Source: Neocallimastix lanati (nom. inval.) | Lineage: Eukaryota > Neocallimastigomycota > Neocallimastigomycetes > Neocallimastigales > Neocallimastigaceae | Reading direction: 5' to 3' | DNA: 54,093 bases | NCBI GenBank assembly: GCA_016946835.1 | Contig: JACVTC010000214.1 | Location: 126,001-180,093 of the forward strand | Part shown: piece by piece, positions 45,853 through 54,093 of the stretch | How the letters are laid out: each line of letters opens with the position of its first letter | How positions within the stretch are numbered: the stretch's first letter is position 1 | Program-made: the position numbers and the translations under genes | Notes under the pieces: model-generated | Told to the model about the DNA's origin: nothing | What the model saw: only the letters and a program-made list of their open reading frames with translations | Databases searched by the model: none

Positions 45853-46826
45853 TGATACGGGCTGGGGTTGAAACACTAAGATATTCAAAACAAAAAAAAA
45901 TAAATATTAACACATAACTATAAAAATAAGTTTAGAAACAAGAAAAAAAAAAAATTAAATTTTAAAATATTCTTTATTTAAATTTAAAATTAAAATTATT
46001 TGTTCCAAGTATTAAAAAGAAAGAAATTTATTCTTCTTTTTATACTTTTATTTTAATACATTTTATTTATTATTAATATATTCTTTATAAAAAAAACTAT
46101 TATAACTATTTTATTTTAATTTTTAACTATTATTTTAAATTATTTTTTTAAAAAAAAAAATAACATTTATTAAATTAAAATATAAAAAATTAATTTAGAG
46201 ATTGTATCACGAAGGGCATTCCGGGCGGTAGCTTCTTCTTGATATTGTTTTTCAGAGAGAGAATTATACAGAATTGATATTTTCTGTATTTTAGATCATT
46301 TTTTTATTATTGAAATTCTGTATTTTAGTTCATTTTTATTTTTAATAAAGATTTAATTTATTTTTGATTTTTGATTTATTTTTAGTTTATTTCAAAGGTT
46401 TAGAAAATATTATACAGAAACTTATAATTCTGTATTTTATATCAAATATTTATTGAAATAGGTTTTTATTATTCTTAATATAAAAATAAGAATTAGTAAT
46501 GATTTAAATATTATATAATTTTTAATAAGAATATTTAGTAATAATTTTTATTATATTTAATATTAATAAAAGATTTTTATTAGAATATTTAATAATAATT
46601 TTTATTATATTTGATATTAATAAAAGATTTTAATAAGAATATTTAATAATAATTTTTATTATATTTAATATTAATAAAATATTTTAATAAGAATATTTAA
46701 TAATAATTTTTTTTATATTTGATATTAATAAAAGATTTTAATAAGAATATTTAATAATAATTTTATTTTATTATTATTAAGAGTATTTAATAGGAAATAC
46801 GAGGTATTTAGTGACACCCCGTATCA
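45853..46826 (-). repeat. Gypsy LTR 5, 3' LTR of the intact element
   Basis: 974 bp, TGATACGGGCTGGGG to CACCCCGTATCA on the plus strand, so 9-bp inverted ends. It lies directly after the pol stop and polypurine tract of the minus-strand gypsy element. Confidence 0.9.
46031..46045 (-). promoter_or_regulatory. TATA-like box of the gypsy LTR
   Basis: Minus strand reads GTATAAAAAGAAGAA, conserved in LTRs 2-5. It would place U3 (about 780 bp, with the minisatellite) upstream and R-U5 (about 180 bp) downstream. Inferred from position and conservation. Confidence 0.45.
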
Positions 46827-46840
46827 TAATCTCCCCGCTT
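46827..46840 (-). other. Polypurine tract of the intact gypsy element
   Basis: Minus strand AAGCGGGGAGATTA, overlapping the last bases of pol and ending at the LTR start TGATACGGGG. Expected position for plus-strand priming. Confidence 0.85.
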
Positions 46841-49800
46841 AAGATGAGACTTCGTCCCCTGAAGTCTGATTATACCAAGTATAATAATGAACAAGATTTT
46901 TCTGGTGTACATTTCTGTCAGCTATTTCACCAGTGTAAATATCACAAATACAAGCGGTATTATAATTCATTTGAACAATTCTAAAAGGACCAGTGTAAAA
47001 GGGGTCTAACTTTCTTCTTGAAAAATTTCTAACTAAAACTAAGTCCCCTGGTTCAAAAACAGTATTCATAGATTTTTGTTGTTTTCTTCTATTTTCCCAT
47101 AATTTATTAGCATTATCAATATTAGCAGTGGCTTCCATAATCCATTTATGATGAGTTGTAAATTTTCTAATTAAATATTCATCAAAGGTTTCATTTATAT
47201 TTCTATCATTATATGCAATTGTTAATTCGAATGGTTGTAGATCAGTTCTACCATATAAGAGTTCAAAACTAGAAAATTTTGTAACTTCACTTTTGCAAGT
47301 TCTTAAGGCCCATAAAGCAACTGGAAGAATTTCATTCCAATTCTTTTCTGTTCCTCCAAGTAGTCTAATATATTTTATAATTTCTCTATTTCTATTTTCA
47401 ACTTGGCCATTACTTTCAGGATGGTAAGTACTGATATAATGAACATAAACATTATATAAATCCAAAAATCCTTTTGTAGCATTGGAAGTAAATTGCGGAC
47501 CATTATCATTGATTAAAATTTCAGGAATGCCATGTCGAGAAAATACATTAGTAAGAAACTTAATAACGTCTTTAGATTCAATTGTAGGAAATGGTTCGGC
47601 TTCTACCCATTTTGTAAAATAATCAACTAAAACAATTATGTATTTATTATTTGATTTAGTGATAGGTAAGGGTCCTATAATGTCTAAACCAATTCGAGTA
47701 AAGGGTAAACCTGGTTTAGTAGCAAATGATTCAGTACCTCTATTAATTGGTTGTGGTCTGTTCATTTGACAATCATGGCAAGTTTTAACAAGTAATTCTA
47801 CATCTTTGGACATGTTTTCCCAATAATATTTCCTTTTAAGTCTATCGTATGTTTTATAATAGCCTTCATGTCCAACACTATGCGCAGCTAATAATAGTTC
47901 TATTTTCTCTTCTTTGTTTTCGACAAATTTACGAATATTTTCTCCGTCTTTAAAATATTTAATATTATCTATAATAATTATTTTCTTTTTCAAATATTCT
48001 TTAATAGCAATACTATTATTTAATTCTTCAACTTCAGTATTATTACTGTCATCATTAGTTGTAACAAAAATTATTTCATTTTCATTAAAATTATTTTCAA
48101 TGGAATCTTTATTTAAAATATAATAATTTTCCAAATTATTATTATCTTTACTTTTATTTAAATTAATATTATTTTCATTATAGTTATCATTAATTTTAGA
48201 ATTACATATATTAAGATTTTTATTATAAGAATTTTCAGAAATATTAATTAAAGGATTTTTATCAAAATTATTTTCATAAAAATTTTTAATACAATTTTTA
48301 TTAATATTGTTATAATTAAGTTTTTCAGAAAAATTTTTAATATTATTTTGATTAAGGTTACAAAATTCCTTTGAAAATTTTTTAATATCGTTACTACTAT
48401 TATTACAATTATTATCAAAATTTTCTAAATAAAAATTTTTGTCATTATTATTATTATTATTATTATTAAATTTTTCATAATAACTATTAACACTGGAATT
48501 ATTATTTAAATTTTTAAAAATATAATTATTATTATTATTATTATTATTATTTAATTTATTTAAAGAATTAATTATATTATTATCTAAATTAATTTTATTA
48601 AAATTAACGTAATTATTTTCTTCAGAAATATTATTTAAAGGATAATCAATTTTATTTGTATTATTCATTCTATTTATATTTTCAATAGAATCGTAATTAA
48701 TATTTTCATTATTATTCAAATGAATAAACAAAGTATTATTTTTAATTTCTTTATTAATATTTTTAGAGTCAGGAATTAATCGAGAAAGTGCATCAACAAT
48801 AACATTTTTCTTTCCTCGTTCATATTTAACTACAATTTTTAACATACTAAAAGTTATAACCCATCTAGCTTGACGAGCATTATTTGGTTCTTTATTATTA
48901 AATAACCCTATTAAAGGTTTATGATAAGTATATAAGATAGTATCATATTTATTACCACTAAAATATGGTTTAAATTTTAAACAACAATAATAAGCAGCTG
49001 TGCCTTCTAAATCAGTAATACTATAATTTATTTCAGTAGGTTTTAAAGATTTACTAATGTATAGAATTGGATGTTCGATGTTATCTTTATCTTTCTGCAT
49101 TAATACACCACCTATTCCATCTAATGAAGCATCCGTTCTAATTAAAAATTGTTTATCATAATCTGGATATTTAAGAATAGGAGCTTCAATAAGTTTTTCC
49201 TTAAGAATTTTAAATCTTTCTTCAGTTATATCATCCCAGATATATTTTATATTTTTCTTTAATAGTTTAAATAATGGTTGAGCAATTATAGCAAAATCTT
49301 TAATAAATTTTCTATAATATCCAATTACACCTAAGAAAGATCTTAATTGAGTAATATTTTTAGGTGATTCCCATTTGGATATTACATCTACCTTTTTGGG
49401 TACTGGCTTTATACCTTCTGTGGATAAAATATGGCCTAATACTTCAACTTCTTGTTTAATAAAATGGCATTTTGATAAATTAGCCTTTAGACCATTTTCT
49501 TTAATAATATCAAAAACTTTTTGCAGATCCAATATGTGTTGTTCCAAGGTATCAGAAAATATTACTAAATCATCCATATAAATGAACATACATTTACCAA
49601 TTAAAGGCAAGAATATTCTGTTCATTTCACGTTGGAAAGTTGCAGGAGCATTACAAAGTCCGAATGGCATAACTTTGTAATTATAATTTCCAAACATTGT
49701 TGTAAAGCAAGTTTTATCTCTGTCTTCTTTTTCCATAGGAATCTGATGGAAACCAGAAAATAAGTCAAGCGTGGTTAAGTACTTAACTTTATTGCCTATA

Positions 49801-52490
49801 GAAAATAATATTTCTTCTATATAAGGTAAAGGATATGCGTCTTTAATAGTAATATCATTTAATTTTCTATAATCCACTACCATTCTCCATTTACCATTCT
49901 TTTTAGGAACGAGAATAACTGGGAACGACCATGATGATTTTGAAGGTTCTATCAATCCATTTCTTAATAATTTACTTATTTCTTCTCTTAGTATACTCAT
50001 TTGCTTCTTATTTGCTATTCGATACATTCTTTGTTTAATTGGCATTCGACCACTTATGATTTTTATTTTATGACTTAGTAATTTCGATTTACCTAAATCA
50101 TCTGTATCAAGTGCTAATACATTTATATTATTTAATAATAAAAACTTTAGTTTATTTCTAATTTTTGTTGGTGCTTTCGCCGCAACTTCATGAATAGTTA
50201 TTTCCTTTGCACTTTTAAAATTCTTAACAGTATTTTCAATAGAAATATCAATATTTTTGATTACACTGTTTTCATAATTCTTTTTATTATTAATTTCATT
50301 TATTTTTGTTAATAAAGAATAATTATTTTGTAAAGAATTTTTATTATCTTTTTTGTTACCACTTATAACGAAATCATTAATATCATTAACATGATGATTA
50401 ATTTCGAAAGAATTTTTATTATTAACATCTTCATTAAAAATTGAGGAAAAATTTTTATTACTAATAGTATTATCAACATCTTTAGAAACTATATTATCAT
50501 TATTATCATTACAAAAATTTTCAGAAGGTTTATCAGTATTAATATTATTTTTATTAAGGTTTTCAGAAAGATTATTAATATTATTTTTATTAAGGTTTTC
50601 AGAAAGATTATTAATATTATTTTTATTAAGGTTTTCAGAAAGATTATTAATATTATTTTTATTAAGGTTTTCAGAAAGATTATTAATATTATTTTTATTA
50701 AAAATTTCAGAAAAATTATTAATATTATTTTTATTTCCAAAAATATTATAAGGATTATTAGTATTATTAATGCTATTTAAGTTTTCATAAATATTATTAA
50801 TATTATCTAAATCTTTAGAAATATTATCAGTATTATTAACATCATATAAATTTTTAGAGAAATTATTAATATTATTTTTATTATTAAAATTTTCAGAAGA
50901 ACAATTTTTATTATTAATACTAATCGAATTATTGATATTATTTTTATTAATAGGTTTTTCAAAAATATTATTAATTCTATTATTAAAAATTTTATTAGAA
51001 AAATTTTTATTATTAAAATTTTTATTAGATAGATTTTTACTAGAAAAATTTTTATTATAAAAATTTTCGATATTATTATTATTATCGATATTAATTTCAT
51101 TTGGATTATCATGATTATTTATAGTATTAAAATTTTTGTTAGTATTATTATTATTAATATCTTTATTAGAAGAACAATTATTATTATAAATTTTAGAAAT
51201 TTTATCATTATTAATTTTACATCCAAATACATTCTTTAAATAATTATCATTATTATTTATATTGCAAAAATTATTTCCATCTTTATCATTATGATTTCCA
51301 AAGGAATTATCAATATCATTATTATCATTATTTTCTTCATATAAAATTTGAATATATTTATCTTCGGTGGTTAATAAATAATCAACTAGCACATCTTTAT
51401 TCAATTCTTCTTCGAATTCATCTTTAATATCATCTTCTTCATCTTCTATTTCCGTCACACTTTCAAAACTTCCTATCTTTCGTATCTCATCTGTTTTTTG
51501 ATACAAGGTGTGATCAGAGAAGTCCATAATAATCTTCATTCTAGCTAGCGCATCCACACCAATTAATACTTGGAAAATATCATCTTTTTCAACCAATCTA
51601 AAGATTTCCTTAGAAGTAATATTTCCAATTGTTATTTCTATTTCATATAATTTTGAGATGAGCGTGGTATTAGTACAAGCTTGATATAAAGTTTCTTTAA
51701 TAGCAGAAATTGGTTTAAATGGAATTTTATTATTTATCATGAATGTTTTGGTGATCATATTAATAGAAGAACAGGAATCTAAATATACTGTAGTTTCTAC
51801 GTTTTCTACCTTACATTTTGTTTTTACAATCTTATCTTTCTTAATTGTTGATAAGATTGTTTCTTCATCTTCTATAATTGTTGTAAACTTTAAGGCTTTA
51901 GATAATTCAGTTCTCAATTTAGGATTGATATTGAGCAACTGTCCGATGGTAATATTAGCGAACTTATTTCCAATATCGTCCACTATATTATAATTATCTT
52001 GATTTCCTGTTATTTTTAATTTTTTTGTAATATTTTCCTTATTGGATTTTTCTACCTTTTTTTCACTTGGAAGTTGTATTTCTTTAGCTAATTCTTTTAT
52101 TTCTTTTGCTCTTTCTTTCTTGTTTCTTCTTTTTGCTTCTTCAATTGAGGGTTCATTTATAAAAGATGGATCAAGATGATTTAACGCTTCTGTTTCTTTT
52201 TGATTTTCATTTCCTTTATTATTACTATTAGTTTCACTTTCTGGTTCCATTTCCATTTGTTCCTGATTATTTGATGGAACTTTAATTGGTTGAGGATTTT
52301 CTTTTAAACTTTTCTTAGTTGCTTTCTTATATGGTTTATTTTCATTAGTTTTTCTACTTCTTCTTTCAGCTACAATGGCTATTTCTTTATTATCTTCTAT
52401 ATTCGAAGATTCTTTAGCTCCAGTAAGTGAATTAGTTAAAAGAGTTGTATTGGTTTGATTTATGGGAGTATTCCTTCTCCCATTTAGAAG
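46839..52490 (-). CDS. pol: Gypsy Pol polyprotein (protease, RT, RNase H, integrase)
   Basis: Open from the frameshift site (about 52490) to TAA at 46839; the first internal Met is 52256, and residue numbers count from there. Protease: VYLDSCSSINMI (about 154-167). RT from about 738: VPKKNGKWRMVVDYRKLND, DLFSGFHQIPM, VMPFGLCNAPATFQ, catalytic YMDD (about 892). RNase H: RTDASLDGIGGVL, TDLEGTAAYY, and YTYHKPL at about 1109, where gypsy elements normally have TDH. Integrase: zinc motif with AAHSVGHEG and CHDCQ; catalytic D in GLDIIGPL, D in INDNGPQF, E in PESNGQVENRNREI; C-terminal FYTGPFRI. Order PR-RT-RH-IN defines Ty3/gypsy. Two unusually long Asn-rich spacers (about 300-690 and 1180-1440) separate protease from RT and RNase H from integrase. 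Expressed as Gag-Pol through the frameshift at 52490-52496. Confidence 0.95.
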   Translation of the reverse strand, partial: LLNGRRNTPINQTNTTLLTNSLTGAKESSNIEDNKEIAIVAERRSRKTNENKPYKKATKKSLKENPQPIKVPSNNQEQMEMEPESETNSNNKGNENQKETEALNHLDPSFINEPSIEEAKRRNKKERAKEIKELAKEIQLPSEKKVEKSNKENITKKLKITGNQDNYNIVDDIGNKFANITIGQLLNINPKLRTELSKALKFTTIIEDEETILSTIKKDKIVKTKCKVENVETTVYLDSCSSINMITKTFMINNKIPFKPISAIKETLYQACTNTTLISKLYEIEITIGNITSKEIFRLVEKDDIFQVLIGVDALARMKIIMDFSDHTLYQKTDEIRKIGSFESVTEIEDEEDDIKDEFEEELNKDVLVDYLLTTEDKYIQILYEENNDNNDIDNSFGNHNDKDGNNFCNINNNDNYLKNVFGCKINNDKISKIYNNNCSSNKDINNNNTNKNFNTINNHDNPNEINIDNNNNIENFYNKNFSSKNLSNKNFNNKNFSNKIFNNRINNIFEKPINKNNINNSISINNKNCSSENFNNKNNINNFSKNLYDVNNTDNISKDLDNINNIYENLNSINNTNNPYNIFGNKNNINNFSEIFNKNNINNLSENLNKNNINNLSENLNKNNINNLSENLNKNNINNLSENLNKNNINTDKPSENFCNDNNDNIVSKDVDNTISNKNFSSIFNEDVNNKNSFEINHHVNDINDFVISGNKKDNKNSLQNNYSLLTKINEINNKKNYENSVIKNIDISIENTVKNFKSAKEITIHEVAAKAPTKIRNKLKFLLLNNINVLALDTDDLGKSKLLSHKIKIISGRMPIKQRMYRIANKKQMSILREEISKLLRNGLIEPSKSSWSFPVILVPKKNGKWRMVVDYRKLNDITIKDAYPLPYIEEILFSIGNKVKYLTTLDLFSGFHQIPMEKEDRDKTCFTTMFGNYNYKVMPFGLCNAPATFQREMNRIFLPLIGKCMFIYMDDLVIFSDTLEQHILDLQKVFDIIKENGLKANLSKCHFIKQEVEVLGHILSTEGIKPVPKKVDVISKWESPKNITQLRSFLGVIGYYRKFIKDFAIIAQPLFKLLKKNIKYIWDDITEERFKILKEKLIEAPILKYPDYDKQFLIRTDASLDGIGGVLMQKDKDNIEHPILYISKSLKPTEINYSITDLEGTAAYYCCLKFKPYFSGNKYDTILYTYHKPLIGLFNNKEPNNARQARWVITFSMLKIVVKYERGKKNVIVDALSRLIPDSKNINKEIKNNTLFIHLNNNENINYDSIENINRMNNTNKIDYPLNNISEENNYVNFNKINLDNNIINSLNKLNNNNNNNNNYIFKNLNNNSSVNSYYEKFNNNNNNNNDKNFYLENFDNNCNNSSNDIKKFSKEFCNLNQNNIKNFSEKLNYNNINKNCIKNFYENNFDKNPLINISENSYNKNLNICNSKINDNYNENNINLNKSKDNNNLENYYILNKDSIENNFNENEIIFVTTNDDSNNTEVEELNNSIAIKEYLKKKIIIIDNIKYFKDGENIRKFVENKEEKIELLLAAHSVGHEGYYKTYDRLKRKYYWENMSKDVELLVKTCHDCQMNRPQPINRGTESFATKPGLPFTRIGLDIIGPLPITKSNNKYIIVLVDYFTKWVEAEPFPTIESKDVIKFLTNVFSRHGIPEILINDNGPQFTSNATKGFLDLYNVYVHYISTYHPESNGQVENRNREIIKYIRLLGGTEKNWNEILPVALWALRTCKSEVTKFSSFELLYGRTDLQPFELTIAYNDRNINETFDEYLIRKFTTHHKWIMEATANIDNANKLWENRRKQQKSMNTVFEPGDLVLVRNFSRRKLDPFYTGPFRIVQMNYNTACICDIYTGEIADRNVHQKNLVHYYTWYNQTSGDEVSS
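50540..50705 (-). repeat. 36-bp tandem repeat in the Pol spacer
   Basis: Codes the 12-residue unit NNINNLSENLNK about four to five times with almost no nucleotide differences, inside the protease-RT spacer. Recent slippage or recombination is likely. Confidence 0.9.
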
Positions 52491-52496
52491 TTTAAA
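52462..52496 (-). promoter_or_regulatory. -1 ribosomal frameshift signal between gag and pol
   Basis: Minus strand: slippery heptamer TTTAAAC (52496-52490) in Gag frame T-TTA-AAC, then TTCTAA (six bases, including the Gag stop), then a perfect seven-pair stem ATGGGAG / CTCCCAT (52483-52477 and 52468-52462) with an eight-base loop. Slipping back one base enters a frame that is open without a stop through to Pol. This matches the X-XXY-YYZ plus spacer plus hairpin rule. Confidence 0.85.
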
Positions 52497-53812
52497 GGTT
52501 GATTATTGTTATTAAAGAAATTTTGGTTATTATTAATAGGATCTATGTTATTATGATTAGGATTTGAACTGTTATAACTAGTATTATTATAATTAGTATT
52601 AACATTAAAGTTTCCATTTGAGTTATAATTATTTACATTATTAGTATTAATTTTAGAGTTTCTATTTAAATTACTAATATTATAATTACCATCATAGTTA
52701 TTATTATTGTTTAGGTTATGATTTCTGTTTGTATTGCTGTTATTTGTAATGTAGAGATTATTGTTATTAAGTCTTCCAGTAGCTTCCATATCAGCTAGTT
52801 CTTGATAAGTATAAGGACAATCTTGCATCCTATGACAAGGTTGATGACATTTAAAACAATTTAGATTAATATTATTAGACATAAAATTTTGATTTCTTAA
52901 ATTATTTTTAATTCCGGGTACTTTATTATTGCTAAAATTATTATTCATGTTGTTAAAATTTGGATTATTGTTATTATAATTATTACCACTATTATAACCA
53001 TTTCGGAAATGATTTATATTTCTGTTATTAATAGAGTTATTATAATTATTATTATAAGAATTTCGATAATTATTATTATAATTATTTGAATGATTATAAC
53101 CATTATTTTTATTATAATTATTATAATTATTATAGTTATAATTATTATAATTAGAGCGATAATTATTGTATTCATAATTATTAGGATTGTCATAATTTCT
53201 ATTATTATAATTATTACTATAATTATTTGGAAAAATAGAATTTAGACCTCCATAAGTATTGGTAAACATAACGACATTTCTATTTCTATTGGGCATTTCA
53301 GAAGCAGTCTCTGCAAGTTCAGCTATTTTAAATGCTTCTTCTAAATTAGCTGGTTGAGAAGTTATTACTTCCTTTCTAGCATATGGACGACTTAATAATG
53401 AATCCGTGTAATCATTAATAGTAATAAATGCTTGACTTTCTGGAGTAAGTGATCCGTATAATTTACCGTATCTCCAGTTAAAGTCTTTAATTGATTCACC
53501 CTTTTGTATTTTGAGTGATTTTAGGTTAAAGCATTTTTCTTGAGGAGTAATATCTAAAAATTTTTCAATGGCAGTTTTAATATCCGTAATACTTGGATAT
53601 ATGATCATTTCAGCCTCTTCATCTTCTTCTTTAAGATCTTCAATTACTCCTTTTAATCGTCCAGGAACACATTCTTTTGCCCAAGCAAACATTTTTCTAG
53701 GGTCATCAATATCTGAGAGTTCCATTACCCTATTGAACTCTTCAGCCCATGATTCTATGTCCCTATCGAAACTACCAAGTTGTGGCAATAATTTAGCTAT
53801 TTCGCTAATCTT

Positions 53813-53815
<3 letters not shown>
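52484..53815 (-). CDS. gag: Gypsy Gag protein
   Basis: 443 codons from ATG at 53815 to TAA at 52484. Residues 1-190 are the capsid-like core (SFDRDIESWAEEFNRVME, FAWAKECVPGRLKGVI, LKSLKIQKGESIKDFNWRYG). A long Asn/Tyr-rich stretch follows (about 200-320), then a zinc knuckle CFKCHQPCHRMQDC near residues 320-335 (CX2CX4HX4C, with Cys where a Gly is usual), and an Asn-rich tail. It would assemble the particle and bind element RNA. The start is chosen because the frame begins here after an A tract (T run 53816-53853 on the plus strand) and the core aligns from the first residues. It ends two codons after the slippery site, so most product would be Gag with a fraction of Gag-Pol. The plus-strand frame 53568-53855 is a shadow. 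Confidence 0.9.
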
Positions 53816-53858
<43 letters not shown>

Positions 53859-54093
53859 AAGAACACAAAAGAACACAAAATTGCTTAAATAGAAACGAAT
53901 ATAAAAAAAAAATTTTTTTTTTTTTTTTTTTATATGGATATATATATATATTTTTTTTTATTTATTTTATTTAAAATATAGTTTTATAAAGAAATTTATT
54001 TTCTAATATTTATATATATATATAGATTTTAACAAAAAAAAATGATAAAGAAAATCCTTTTTTTTTTTTTTTTTTTTTTAAAAAAAGATAAAT
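53816..54093. other. Leader of the intact gypsy element, AT-rich
   Basis: A 38-base A tract (sense strand) directly precedes the Gag ATG. The remainder has ATAT blocks and further A/T tracts. No LTR end or TGGTGGAGAATCC primer site is seen, so these lie beyond the window. Confidence 0.6.

Larger units (their letters stand above)
46827..54093 (-). mobile_element. Near-intact Ty3/gypsy retrotransposon, 5' LTR outside the window
   Basis: Gag (53815-52484), a -1 frameshift signal, Pol (to 46839), polypurine tract and 3' LTR (45853-46826) are all present on the minus strand. Upstream of Gag, 53816-54093 has no LTR or primer-binding match, so the leader runs past the window edge. Reading frames are open throughout, so the copy is young, though one RNase H active-site residue is substituted. 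Integrase ends without a recognisable chromodomain. Confidence 0.9.

Noticed and set aside
1-54093. Bacterial or organellar origin
   Set aside because: Gypsy and copia elements and eukaryote-style ankyrin and poly-Asn proteins, with no rRNA, mitochondrial genes or operons.

Overview
This window looks like nuclear DNA of a very AT-rich eukaryote. The best fit is an anaerobic gut fungus (Neocallimastigomycota). The grounds are extreme A+T content with homopolymer and AAT/TTA microsatellite tracts between genes, asparagine-rich protein spacers, a large ankyrin protein written in short 33-residue repeats, a probable GT-AG intron, and many Ty3/gypsy and Ty1/copia relics. A Dictyostelium-like amoeba is the main alternative, because the assignment rests on composition and gene style and no database was searched. 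All four intact reading frames end in TAA.

Layout. (1) 0.3-7.2 kb: two degenerate copia elements, one per strand, meeting head to head at 3.23 kb. (2) 7.24-9.21 kb: an LTR-like repeat (L3a) interrupted by a 1.4-kb foldback element with a direct target duplication. (3) 10.6-14.1 kb: an ankyrin-repeat gene, probably with a small first exon. (4) 14.1-18.3 kb: microsatellite-rich spacer. (5) 18.4-19.7 kb: an intact multi-pass membrane protein gene of unknown function. (6) 20.7-25.7 kb: copia remains, including one element whose short LTRs and 5-bp target duplication (GCATA) can be read, with a gypsy fragment inside its 5' LTR. (7) 27.1-31.4 kb: two broken gypsy elements joined together. (8) 31.4-46.8 kb: non-coding DNA that is mostly LTRs. 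From 34.9 kb onward it is a head-to-tail chain of at least ten LTR modules, and nearly every junction is the same four bases, AAAT. (9) 46.8-53.8 kb: an almost intact gypsy element on the minus strand, with Gag and Gag-Pol apparently joined by a -1 frameshift signal.

How the parts relate. Only two host genes are credible (the ankyrin protein and the membrane protein). They sit in a retrotransposon nest. The gypsy element at the right end ends in an LTR of the same family that recurs through the chain. The strongest candidates for something undescribed are the AAAT-spaced LTR chain, an inverted LTR palindrome within it that keeps a primer-binding site in its centre, and the compact frameshift signal (TTTAAAC, six-base spacer, seven-pair hairpin) between gag and pol.
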